A DNA stretch of 64,000 bases from Legionella moravica DSM 19234 (lineage in GTDB: Bacteria; Pseudomonadota; Gammaproteobacteria; Legionellales; Legionellaceae): positions 1-64,000 of the forward strand of contig NZ_AUHS01000018.1 of the NCBI RefSeq assembly GCF_000423305.1, given 5' to 3'. The notes under the pieces were generated by a model, which did not search any database, had not been told where the DNA came from, and saw only the letters and a program-made list of their open reading frames with translations. This document shows positions 43,838 to 52,397 of this stretch, one piece after another (position 1 is the first letter of the stretch; every line of letters starts with the position of its first letter). Both the position numbers and the translations under genes were made by a program.

Positions 43838-44577
43838 ATAAACTTTTGATGATAGCGAAGGGGGTTATGCTCGCAACGGTCATGATTGATATGACTTATG
43901 CAAATAATCTGACATCCACTGGCTCGTTGTTAAACAATTGGAATGGATTTTATGCAGGTGTGAATGAAGGATTTGTTTTTAGCGACGTTCAATTAAGATC
44001 ACAGCAATTGGGTTTTTCTAACCCGGATGGAACCTGTAATACCAATGAAGGATTTACGACCTACTCTCCTGGGTTACAATTGGGGTTTATGCACCAATTC
44101 ACTAACACTCTTGTATCCGGTTTGGAAGCCAATCTCATCTTTAACACAAGAAAAAATAATACACTAGACTGTAACTGCCCAAATAACCCTGAGGTTTCTG
44201 ATCGATTCGTCTTAAAGAATCAGATACAACCTTCTATCAAGGCTCGATTAGGACAAATACTGAATTGGAATCAAAACCAGTTTCTTCCCTACTTAACAGC
44301 TGGAGCCAGCTTTGCAAAGCTACACTTGACCTACACTAATGAAGGAAATGATTATTATTCACAAAAAAAGAACACCACTGGTTCGCTTATCGGAGCAGGT
44401 ATCGAGTGGTACATGATGAAAAAATGGACGCTACGCGCAGAATATAATTACGTACATTATGGAAACTCTATCAACCTGAAAATACCCAGTGTTTATGGCT
44501 TGATAGATACTGAAGGTACTTCTCGTATTAATCTCAATACCAATAACATCGTGATCGCTATTAGTTATTGGATTTGA
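43834..44577 (+). CDS. Outer-membrane beta-barrel protein, partner of the passenger
   Basis: The 247-aa protein has a signal peptide (GVMLATVMIDMTYA) and the pattern of an eight-stranded opacity/OmpA-like barrel: NNWNGFYAGVNEGFVFSDVQ, PGLQLGFMHQFTNTLVSGLE, FLPYLTAGASFAKLHLTY, WTLRAEYNYVHYG and a terminal strand NNIVIAISYWI ending in an aromatic-aliphatic pair. Its ATG overlaps the passenger stop (ATGA), so the two are coupled. It could be the anchor or a surface receptor for the glycine-rich protein. A terminator follows. Confidence 0.88.
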   Translation: MNKLLMIAKGVMLATVMIDMTYANNLTSTGSLLNNWNGFYAGVNEGFVFSDVQLRSQQLGFSNPDGTCNTNEGFTTYSPGLQLGFMHQFTNTLVSGLEANLIFNTRKNNTLDCNCPNNPEVSDRFVLKNQIQPSIKARLGQILNWNQNQFLPYLTAGASFAKLHLTYTNEGNDYYSQKKNTTGSLIGAGIEWYMMKKWTLRAEYNYVHYGNSINLKIPSVYGLIDTEGTSRINLNTNNIVIAISYWI

Positions 44578-44608
44578 TTTAGAACAGACACTCGGAGCGT
44601 CCAAGAAA

Positions 44609-44640
44609 AAAAGGGTACGTAATACCCTTTTCTTTTTAGG
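44609..44640 (+). terminator. Intrinsic terminator after the passenger/barrel operon
   Basis: AAAAGGGTA (44609-44617), loop CGTAA, TACCCTTTT (44623-44631), then CTTTTT. It lies 31 bp after the barrel-protein stop. Confidence 0.85.
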
Positions 44641-44713
44641 GTGAATCGTGATTAGTTACAGAAGCAGAAAAAACAGAGTTTCTTCTGTAACTATTAATGA
44701 TTAATAAGATTTG

Positions 44714-47128
44714 CTACTGCTTATGCAAAGTGAACTCATGTCCTTGTAACCAATTATTTATTTCTTTAATAGTTTCATAAATAACACTTACAACTTGCAG
44801 ATAAAGTGGCTCCAATAAATCATGTTGCCCAGACTTCCAATAACGTTCAAAATATTGGCAAGCCATCTTCATTTTCATTGCGCCGACATAAACTGCGCCA
44901 CCCTTTATTTTGTGAGCTAGTTGTTGCGTTTTATCCCAATCCAATTCCTCATGAGCTTCATTCATAAGCTTAAAATCATTGGGTAATGAATTTTGAATCA
45001 TAAATCCCAGAGTCTCATACAAGATAGATTGACTACCTGTTATTTTAACTCCATCCTCAAGATCTAAGAGAGGAAATTGAGATAGATCAAACATAAGCCC
45101 ATGCTCTTCCGGGAGTTCAAGTGATCCATTAATTTGTTTCGGATTTTGAAGTTCCTGACGTTTACCCGGAATAAAGGCATCTAAAATATCAGAGCAACTC
45201 ATAATAGATAAAGGTTTCGATAACACAGCATTCATACCCGCATCAATGCATCTCTTTTTATTTTCATCCCCTGCATGAGCAGTAAGTGCAATAATAGGGG
45301 TATGCGTGGTTCTGACACTCTCTTGAACCCGGATGAGATGAGTGACTTCATAACCATCCAAATCAGGTAAGCCAATATCCATAAAAATTAAATCATAGGA
45401 TTTTTGTTTCCAGAAATTAATTGCACTCTTTCCTGTTTCAGCAATGTCTGCTTCACAGTTTAATTTCTCTACTATTGATTTTGCCACTGTTTGAGCAATA
45501 AGATTATCCTCAACAATCAGAACACGATGTTTTTGAGTATTAATTTCAATTGGGCTTGGCCTCACTTCTTTAGCAAATGTTGTTTCGTAACACTTGTCAG
45601 TAGTATTTTCCCATTCCCCATCTATTCCTAACTCATCATCAAGAAGTGGCTCCTGAAGAGGAAGAATACAAGTAAAACGTGAGCCTTTTCTTATTTCACT
45701 TTCAACATAAATTTCCCCACCAACATCATCTATAAATTGTTTAACAACAGAAAGTCCAAGACCAGCACCTTTATAAATTCCTTGATATGATGGCGTAAGA
45801 CGTTTAAATTGCAAATAGATATCTTGTTGCTTTTCCTTCGGGATGCCGATTCCCGAATCTTCCACAATAAGCTTTAAAATAATGCCCCTTTCTTCACGCT
45901 TAGCAAGTTGTACTGATAAAGTAACATATCCAAAATCAGTAAAATTTAAAGCATTGGTTATAAGTTCCAATACAATACGATGAATTCTTACTTTATCTCC
46001 TATTAAAAAAGGAGGGATTGTTTCATCAAAATTTATGATTAAATCTAAATTCTTTTGCGCTGCTTTAGCTCGATTTAACTCAATAAGATCATACACCGTT
46101 TTTTTTATATTGAATTTTTTCTTCATCTTTGGAATTTCCCCCGAGCTTACTCGTACGGCTTCTAATACTTCATCCAGGAAGTCAAGCAGGGCATGACTTG
46201 AAGCAACCAAATTCTCAGCATATTCTTTAAATTGTGGTTTATCCGACTCCATCTTAAGAATCTCAGCAAATCCTATAATACCCGTTAAAGGAGTTCGAAT
46301 ATCATGGCGCATGTTTTCAAGAAACTCCGTCTTCGCATGACTTGCCTCTTCTGCTTTTTTTCGTGCTGCAATTAAGTCCTGCTCTAAATTCTTTTGCTCC
46401 GTAATATCCATTGATGTTCCGATAATGCCAACAATTTCTTTCTTATCATTGCACAAAGGGCTTTTTATCGTAATTTCAGTGATAAGACGTCCATCCGCTA
46501 ATCTGGCAATTTCTTCTGTCTTATGAGTTTTATTTTCATTCATCACTTTTAGATCAAAAATACGCCAATCTGAAGCGAACTCTTTCCAACATAGATCAAA
46601 ATCTGTTTTGCCAATAATTTGCTCGGGGCGATCAAATCCAGCCATATTAGCAACAAATTGGTTACATCCAAGATATCGTCCTTCAGTATCTTTCCAATAG
46701 ATAGCACCTGGCAATGTATTAATAATCGTGTTGATATAGGCTTTTAAGGCTTCATTGGTTCTATCAATGACAGTCAATATCACGACACAAGAAGGAAAGG
46801 TGTAAGCCACTGATACCATGTATTCGCAGGTATGGTTATTGTCGCTTAATTCTTGTTGAATAAATAAAGCTGATTCTGCCTGTTCCAGCAATGTCAAAAC
46901 ACTTTTTTTATCGAGATTTAAATAAGAAATTGCTGTAGTAAATGATTTCTTACTAAAGTAAGGAAGTTTTGAAAAATAACTTTGCCTCGTTTTCAATATT
47001 ATATTCTCAATCACATATTTTTGATTAAGAAAAAAAACAATGGTTTCAGATTCTTGTGGAGATAGCTCAAAAAACGAACCTTCTTTTATGCTTTGAGTCT
47101 CTTGATTTATGGAGGTTTTATTTCTCAT
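44714..47128 (-). CDS. Hybrid sensor histidine kinase (PAS-HisKA-HATPase-REC-HPt)
   Basis: The 804-aa cytosolic protein has an N-terminal sensor-like region (1-125), a PAS domain (about 128-250, NTLPGAIYWKDTEGRYLGCN), HisKA with phospho-acceptor His275 in NMRHDIRTPL, HATPase (DSGIGIPKEKQQ, KGAGLGLSVVK), a receiver domain (about 535-650, VLIVEDNLIAQTV; YDLIFMDIGLPDLDG) and a C-terminal HPt domain (LAHKIKGGAVYVGAMKMK). All phosphorelay residues are present. No membrane segment is seen, so it probably senses an internal signal. It overlaps the upstream NRPS-like gene by 4 nt (ATGA), tying the kinase to that enzyme's product. Confidence 0.92.
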   Translation of the reverse strand: MRNKTSINQETQSIKEGSFFELSPQESETIVFFLNQKYVIENIILKTRQSYFSKLPYFSKKSFTTAISYLNLDKKSVLTLLEQAESALFIQQELSDNNHTCEYMVSVAYTFPSCVVILTVIDRTNEALKAYINTIINTLPGAIYWKDTEGRYLGCNQFVANMAGFDRPEQIIGKTDFDLCWKEFASDWRIFDLKVMNENKTHKTEEIARLADGRLITEITIKSPLCNDKKEIVGIIGTSMDITEQKNLEQDLIAARKKAEEASHAKTEFLENMRHDIRTPLTGIIGFAEILKMESDKPQFKEYAENLVASSHALLDFLDEVLEAVRVSSGEIPKMKKKFNIKKTVYDLIELNRAKAAQKNLDLIINFDETIPPFLIGDKVRIHRIVLELITNALNFTDFGYVTLSVQLAKREERGIILKLIVEDSGIGIPKEKQQDIYLQFKRLTPSYQGIYKGAGLGLSVVKQFIDDVGGEIYVESEIRKGSRFTCILPLQEPLLDDELGIDGEWENTTDKCYETTFAKEVRPSPIEINTQKHRVLIVEDNLIAQTVAKSIVEKLNCEADIAETGKSAINFWKQKSYDLIFMDIGLPDLDGYEVTHLIRVQESVRTTHTPIIALTAHAGDENKKRCIDAGMNAVLSKPLSIMSCSDILDAFIPGKRQELQNPKQINGSLELPEEHGLMFDLSQFPLLDLEDGVKITGSQSILYETLGFMIQNSLPNDFKLMNEAHEELDWDKTQQLAHKIKGGAVYVGAMKMKMACQYFERYWKSGQHDLLEPLYLQVVSVIYETIKEINNWLQGHEFTLHKQ

Positions 47129-50064
47129 TCAATCTGCTCCGAGGATAGTTCATTTTCCGAAGAGGTCTTAAGCAATTGTTCAATATGCGTTGCTACTTTT
47201 TCCATAGTATTGTATTGATGAAATTTATGATAGGTCAGATGCAGATGGAAAGTTTCGTTTATAGTAGCTAAAAAATAATACATAGATAATGAAGAAACAC
47301 CATGCGTCCAAAACTCCTCAGTAACTAAAGCATTATCACCTGTTATATTAAACCAAATATGCTTGAGCTGTGATAAAATTGCCCCACTCTCTTCTTCGGG
47401 ATGGTAAGAAGATGGGAGTACTAATTGTTTTCTATCCAATTTTCCATTAATAGTTTGCGGCCATTGTTCAACCCAAATATAAATGGAGGGATTAACCCAA
47501 GACATGACGTGCTTTTTGACATTCAATTTTATATGATCAAAACAAAATTTTTGTAACCATGGACTAAATGGTTCTCTACAATAAGCATGAAACGAATCAA
47601 ACTTTTCTTTCTCAACTGGACGAATTAAAACTTGTTTATCGGTGATAGGCACTAAAAGCATTTGTAAATGGCTTTGAGGGGCATTGGATTGATATTGAAT
47701 GAATATCTCAAACTTATCAAATTGACCATTAATTAACAATAATGCCTGTTTTTTCTTTGTCTCGTCTAATGAATGCGTGGTTGTTTTTATTAATCGATCT
47801 AGATAGTGATTTTCGATTAGAGACAATTTACTGCAAAGAGAAGAAAAATAGTCATAGGGTATATTATGGATTTTGATTGGTTTTGTGATTTGATTTGTAA
47901 GTTCGCTCAACATCATTTCGTGATGTAGTTCATTATATGCCAAAACATGACAATCAACCTGCTTCACCTCTTTTTCTATATGAATAATCACATCATAGCG
48001 AAAATAATTCAGTTCATTCAGATGGTGTCCGTGTTTTACGCTGATATCTACCCAACTTATTCGTTTGAAATGCTGTTTTAATGCATAAAAAAACAAGGGG
48101 GATAATACAATTTCACTATCGCGTGATTTATAAAATAGACTCGAAGGACAAACCTCGGCACCTTGCTGATGATGACAAGCATGCTTTATAGCCAGATATA
48201 ACTCTAATAATTCGAGCGAACGTACATCACCAATCAGAATAGTTCCACCAGCCCTTGTTGCTTTAACCAATTGTTTCATTGTATCCAAAAGTGATTTAAT
48301 GCTAGGTAAATACTGGATCACCGAATTAACAACAATACAACTGTATTGATTTACCCCATGAATATTAACTATAGATTCCAATTTAAAATTAATTTTATGC
48401 TGATACACTTTAGGAACAATAGACTGCACATAATCTATTGCTTTTTGTGAAATTTCCACCAATGTCACATTTTGAGCATTTGGCAAGTAGTCCAAAAGCA
48501 GAAATCCAGTGCCACAACCCACTTCAAGTACGTGTTCAAGATTGGATTTATGGATGTATTGACGAATGTTATTATAAGACTCGGATAATTCTTCAGCTTG
48601 AAAAGTAGTACCAGTAAATGAACTCTGCCAGCCACACGTATTTATAGTGTCATATTCAAACTCTTTAGCATGAACATATGCTTCATCATATATCTTACCC
48701 ATATATTCAGATGAGTCTTCACTGATAATATGCGTACCATGTGAAAATAGAAGCGCCTCATCAATTTCTATATAAGCCGCCAAGGTTTTATAATAATCAT
48801 TATGTTCATGAATTTTTATAACAGCTTTTTTTACAAAAACTTCTTGCTCAATTGTAGCTTCTATTTCTCCTGCTTCAATTCGAATACCACCGAATTTTAA
48901 CTGGTTGTCTCTTCTTCCTACATAACAGAACATACTGTTGTTTGTAGGCGCTACCAAATCACCTGTTTTGTAATAGCGAATATTATCTTGTTCATCAACG
49001 ATAAATTTTGCTCGGGTAAGTTCTTCAGCATTTAAATAACCTCGGGCGACTCCGAAACCACCGATACATAATTCAGATTTAGAGGTACCTTCTTCGTCAA
49101 TAAGCTTAAGATAGGTGTTAGCTATAGGCTCTCCAAGTGGAACTGAATCGGAGTTTAAAGAGTTTTTCACATGGTATATCATCGACCACATACTCGTTTC
49201 AGTTGGACCATATACATTCCAAACATTTCCCTTTTCATACTGCAGCTTTAGAGCAAGATTGGTTTTAAACTGCTCCCCGCCAACTAATATCCGCATTAAT
49301 CCATTATTTACCCAACCATTTTTTAACAAAATTTCCCAGGTTAATGGCGTTGCTTGCATTAAACTGATATCAAAATCTCTTAAATAACGTTTTATTTTTT
49401 TTCCATCGGCTACAACACCATGTTCAGTAAGAACAATAGAAGCACCAAGAGTTAACGGCATGAGTAATTCAATTAAGGAAATATCAAATGTGTAATCTGT
49501 CAAAGCAAGAAACAAATCGCTGTTCGAAAAATTAAGTATTTCAGTTAATGAAATAAATAAATTCATCATTGATTGATGTTCAATTAAAACACCTTTTGGT
49601 GTTCCAGTTGAACCGGAGGTATACATAACATAGGCAAGATCATGATCTTCATAGGTCATACAACAAGCGTCCTCATCACAAGAAGGAAGTGTCGCAGGAT
49701 CTATTTGATGTACCCCTTCAGGTACCATAAATGCAGTCTGAATATCACAAAATAAGATCTTGGCTTTGGTTTCTTTTAAAATATACTCGATGCGAGAGCA
49801 TGGGGAAGATGGACTTATTGGTAAAAAAGCACATCCTGATTTTAAGATACCTAACATGGTAATAATAATATTTGGTGTTCTTTCCAATACCAAAGGAATA
49901 ATGGTTTCTTTAGGAAGGTCAAATTGTGCTATTAAATGAGCAATTTTATTCGACATTCTATTTATGGTTTCATAGCTATAGATAGCATTGTCGTAATATA
50001 GGGCGGGTTTATTAGCATACTGGTTTACAGCATGAGAAAAGTGATTAATGAAATGGTATGACAT
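47125..50064 (-). CDS. NRPS-like protein: adenylation + methyltransferase + carrier
   Basis: From ATG 50064 (AAGGAA just upstream) the protein is about 979 aa. The adenylation domain has YVMYTSGSTGTPKGVLIEH (about 147), NVYGPTETSMWS, YYKTGDL and GRRDNQLKFGGIRIEAGEIE. Then, inserted before the last adenylation motif, a SAM methyltransferase (about 460-690, VLEVGCGTGFLLLDYLP). After a linker comes QTINGKLDRKQL (A10, about 870) and a carrier domain with Ser in FWTHGVSSLSMYYF (about 922), which would take phosphopantetheine. There is no condensation, thioesterase or reductase domain. It could make and N- or O-methylate one aminoacyl thioester. Overlap with the hybrid kinase gene suggests that the product is a signal. 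Confidence 0.9.
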   Translation of the reverse strand: MSYHFINHFSHAVNQYANKPALYYDNAIYSYETINRMSNKIAHLIAQFDLPKETIIPLVLERTPNIIITMLGILKSGCAFLPISPSSPCSRIEYILKETKAKILFCDIQTAFMVPEGVHQIDPATLPSCDEDACCMTYEDHDLAYVMYTSGSTGTPKGVLIEHQSMMNLFISLTEILNFSNSDLFLALTDYTFDISLIELLMPLTLGASIVLTEHGVVADGKKIKRYLRDFDISLMQATPLTWEILLKNGWVNNGLMRILVGGEQFKTNLALKLQYEKGNVWNVYGPTETSMWSMIYHVKNSLNSDSVPLGEPIANTYLKLIDEEGTSKSELCIGGFGVARGYLNAEELTRAKFIVDEQDNIRYYKTGDLVAPTNNSMFCYVGRRDNQLKFGGIRIEAGEIEATIEQEVFVKKAVIKIHEHNDYYKTLAAYIEIDEALLFSHGTHIISEDSSEYMGKIYDEAYVHAKEFEYDTINTCGWQSSFTGTTFQAEELSESYNNIRQYIHKSNLEHVLEVGCGTGFLLLDYLPNAQNVTLVEISQKAIDYVQSIVPKVYQHKINFKLESIVNIHGVNQYSCIVVNSVIQYLPSIKSLLDTMKQLVKATRAGGTILIGDVRSLELLELYLAIKHACHHQQGAEVCPSSLFYKSRDSEIVLSPLFFYALKQHFKRISWVDISVKHGHHLNELNYFRYDVIIHIEKEVKQVDCHVLAYNELHHEMMLSELTNQITKPIKIHNIPYDYFSSLCSKLSLIENHYLDRLIKTTTHSLDETKKKQALLLINGQFDKFEIFIQYQSNAPQSHLQMLLVPITDKQVLIRPVEKEKFDSFHAYCREPFSPWLQKFCFDHIKLNVKKHVMSWVNPSIYIWVEQWPQTINGKLDRKQLVLPSSYHPEEESGAILSQLKHIWFNITGDNALVTEEFWTHGVSSLSMYYFLATINETFHLHLTYHKFHQYNTMEKVATHIEQLLKTSSENELSSEQIE

Positions 50065-50240
50065 TATTCCTTCCATGGTTTATTTAATTGCATGTTGTTA
50101 ATTATATCATCTTTTTTTAATTTTTTTTGTATCTTTCATGCAGATGGTAAATGAAAAATTGCTATGCCTAACTTTACAGCAAGCGAATAACCCTACTCGC
50201 TAATAACCTCCTCATAAAAACAGATAGCACAAGGATTATG

Positions 50241-50450
50241 TTAATCATCCAATCCAGACGTATGATCATTAATCAGCATGTCCATGTAGTTAATACCATT
50301 GTAGATAGATAATTCATTAAAAAGATATTGGAAAACGTTCCATAAACTGTTCCACATTCTTGCATGCTCCCTATCCTCCAGCATCCTAATTTCGATTGTT
50401 TCATAGTCCCAATATTTCGACCAGGAATAGATAATATCGCAGAACGTCAT
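50241..50450 (-). pseudogene. 3' remnant of a Gfo/Idh-type oxidoreductase gene
   Basis: The C-terminal 30 residues, LFNELSIYNGINYMDMLIND HTSGLDD, match the end of the intact gene at 61445-62431 (LLNELSIQNGVNCMSMLIND HRSGLDD) with few differences. The preceding 35 or so residues do not match, and the NAD-binding part is gone. It is a decayed second copy of that gene. Confidence 0.75.
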
Positions 50451-50503
50451 TTATTCTATGAAACATTGTTTATTAGGACAGTCCAGCCAATCAGAGAAAG
50501 CAT

Positions 50504-51133
50504 CTAGGAAATGATACTTGGATTACCAGCAAGAAAATGCTCCTGAATTTCCTCGCCCTCCTTCACAAAAAAAGGAATGTGTGGCGTTTCGTCACGAACT
50601 TTAAAAAATGATGTCGCCATATAAGACATTTTAGCCCAAGGGTCACAAATGACTGCGTTCTTACCCCAGGTAAGAATATTTTTAGGATCTGAATTTTTTT
50701 TTCGACCAATAACGACCATTTCATGATGCTTCAGGCTTACCGCTTCGACCTTTGCTTCCGGACAAGCCTCCTCAATTCTGCAAACTGCAAAAAACGTCAT
50801 TTCACCACATTGAGCGGCTTGTAAAAACTGAAATAAATGATCTGCCTTAAAATCTTTATCTCTTATCATGTTCCGAATGGTAAACAACAAGAGCAGTTGC
50901 TCCTTATACACTTCTGCAGGCAATGTAGCGACTACATCTTTTCTGTTCAATGCGCCCAGAGGGAATCTTTTATTGATTTCATCCATTCCCAAGGCAGCAA
51001 GTTCTGTATTTCGGATGAGTTTTGATTTTTCTTCATTAAACATAGGTTCTATTCTCTTGTCATAACCTGTATTGATTAAAGTACAGGCATATTGCCTCAA
51101 TAAAGCGCCATCGCCAATGAGTAATATTATCAA
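50504..51133 (-). CDS. Putative papain-like Cys-His-Asp effector
   Basis: The 209-aa protein begins MIILLIGDGALLRQYACTLI. Its C-terminal half has an ordered possible triad: Cys109 in LQAAQCGEMTFFAVCRIEEA (start of a helix), His137 in SLKHHEMVVIGRKK (beta strand) and Asp164 in NAVICDPWAKMSY. C-G-E/N..., H-x-hydrophobic-V-I-G and CDPW are arranged as in papain-fold peptidases and deamidases from bacterial effectors. The exact family is not recognised. No signal peptide is present. A partial copy of its first ~25 codons lies immediately upstream, each copy followed by a REP sequence. Confidence 0.7.
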   Translation of the reverse strand: MIILLIGDGALLRQYACTLINTGYDKRIEPMFNEEKSKLIRNTELAALGMDEINKRFPLGALNRKDVVATLPAEVYKEQLLLLFTIRNMIRDKDFKADHLFQFLQAAQCGEMTFFAVCRIEEACPEAKVEAVSLKHHEMVVIGRKKNSDPKNILTWGKNAVICDPWAKMSYMATSFFKVRDETPHIPFFVKEGEEIQEHFLAGNPSIIS

Positions 51134-51134
51134 C

Positions 51135-51180
51135 GTAGCCTGGGAGTAGGCCCAAAGGGCAGAATCCCAGGTTTACATTC
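51135..51180 (+). repeat. REP copy 1
   Basis: GTAGCCTGGGAGTAGGCCCA AAGGGC..., then ATCCCAGG: an imperfect hairpin (CCTGGGA/TCCCAGG with inner GGCCC/GGGC) shared by seven sites in the right-hand 13 kb. Confidence 0.85.
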
Positions 51181-51247
51181 GGCATTGATTAAATTGCAAG
51201 CATATTTCCTCAGTGAAGAGCCGTCGCCAATGAGTACTATTATCATC

Positions 51248-51293
51248 GTAGCCTGGGAGTAGGCCCAAAGGGCAGAATCCCAGGTTTACATTC
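51248..51293 (+). repeat. REP copy 2
   Basis: Same sequence and orientation as copy 1, 113 bp away. It lies 8 bp from the end of RAYT gene 1 and forms one side of that element. Confidence 0.85.
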
Positions 51294-51301
51294 GCAAGCA
51301 T

Positions 51302-51823
51302 TCACTCTCCAAACTCCCCATGAGCCCCATCAGATCCCCAATTTTCAGGCAATGTTCCATTCTGAACATATCGATGAAAACTGGAGTATGGCCATTCTTT
51401 TGCTGAGGTGACATATCCATGTTTAACTGGGTTAAAGTGAATATAATCGATATGTGATTGTAAATCTGATTCATCACGTATTCGATGTTCCCAAAAACGA
51501 CGTTGCCAAAGAGAATACTCTCCTCGTTGATCTTTTATTATTTTTACGTGTTCCTTTATTAAACTTTTTGTAAAATTCGATTTAATTTGATGCCAACGTA
51601 AAGAGTAATTAAAATCATTGTCAGGCAATTTCCACACTGTATGTATATGATCAGGCAATACGACTATAGCCTCCGTACAAAAAGGATATTTTTGTTTAAC
51701 TTTCCGGAATGCCTCACCCAATAGGTTAATTTGGCTGGTTAATAATTGAGATTTACGATTGTTCAAAACAAGAGTAAAAAAATAAGTACCGCCCGGCGTA
51801 TAGTCTCTGCGAAAAGTAACCAT
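51302..51823 (-). CDS. REP-associated tyrosine transposase (RAYT) 1
   Basis: The 173-aa single-domain Y1 HUH protein has VVLPDHIHTVWKLP (HUH) and catalytic-Tyr helix SHIDYIHFNPVKHGYV. It starts MVTFRRDYTPGGTYFFTLVL; the start at 51823 is chosen because it aligns exactly with RAYT 2, although an open frame extends 69 nt upstream. It is flanked by oppositely oriented REPs (copies 2 and 3), the standard arrangement for these domesticated IS200/IS605 relatives that nick and move REP hairpins. Confidence 0.92.
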   Translation of the reverse strand: MVTFRRDYTPGGTYFFTLVLNNRKSQLLTSQINLLGEAFRKVKQKYPFCTEAIVVLPDHIHTVWKLPDNDFNYSLRWHQIKSNFTKSLIKEHVKIIKDQRGEYSLWQRRFWEHRIRDESDLQSHIDYIHFNPVKHGYVTSAKEWPYSSFHRYVQNGTLPENWGSDGAHGEFGE

Positions 51824-51891
51824 AATTGCTTGTGAAGTTGGATTTCCTGTGAAGCGAATTTTATAGGGATTTATTGTGCTTTGGAAGTACA

Positions 51892-51943
51892 ATGAAACCT
51901 GGGATTCGGCCCTTGGGGCCTTCTCCCAGGCTACTCTGGCGCA
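51892..51943 (-). repeat. REP copy 3
   Basis: ACCTGGGATTCGGCCCTTGG GGCCTTCTCCCAGGCTAC, the inverted form, upstream of RAYT 1. Confidence 0.85.
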
Positions 51944-52010
51944 TTAAAATTATTTCCCATTAACCTTTGAGCTATAATTAAAATAAACCTATTTTGAAGA
52001 GGCTATTCAA

Positions 52011-52397
52011 TTGACTAAACATATTCTTGTTGTTGAAGACAACCACATTGCCAGTAAAATGCAAAAAATAATTTTAGAAGGTATGGGTTTTGAGGTTGAT
52101 TGCGCGATGACAGGAGAAGAAGGAGTAGATTTAGCTCTTAATAAAAAATATGACTTAATTATTATGGATATAGGATTACCGGGAATTGATGGAATAGAAT
52201 CAACTATAAAAATCAGAATGGATCAATCAAGGATAAACAACACATTAACACCAATTGTAGCAGTCACTGCGAATGAGGAACCCCTAAAACGCGAACAATG
52301 TCTCGAAGCAGGCATGGACGATGTATTTTCCAAGCCCTTTACTCCTGAAACGGCAAGGGAACTTGTCGCTCGCTTTTTTCCTGAAGTGGCAGCGTAA
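52011..52397 (+). CDS. Single-domain response regulator
   Basis: The 128-aa receiver-only protein starts with TTG (MTKHILVVEDNHIASKMQKI) preceded by GAGG at 8 nt. Asp53 in YDLIIMDIGLPGIDGIE is the phospho-acceptor; the Asp pair at residues 10-11 (EDN) and the late Lys in SKPF are present. No output domain follows, so it acts as a phosphorelay shuttle or protein-binding switch. Its 3' end overlaps the convergent CqsS-like kinase gene by 59 bp, so the two are neighbours head to tail in opposite sense and likely partners. Confidence 0.9.
   Translation: MTKHILVVEDNHIASKMQKIILEGMGFEVDCAMTGEEGVDLALNKKYDLIIMDIGLPGIDGIESTIKIRMDQSRINNTLTPIVAVTANEEPLKREQCLEAGMDDVFSKPFTPETARELVARFFPEVAA

Larger units (their letters stand above)
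51070..51293. repeat. Tandem duplication: effector 5' end plus REP
   Basis: Segment 51070-51180 and segment 51183-51293 are diverged direct repeats of about 111 bp. Each holds the start of the Cys-His-Asp gene on the minus strand (MIILLIGDGALLRQYACTLI versus MIIVLIGDGSSLRKYACNLI) joined to an REP copy. The second copy has no body, so only 51133 begins a full gene. Confidence 0.8.
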
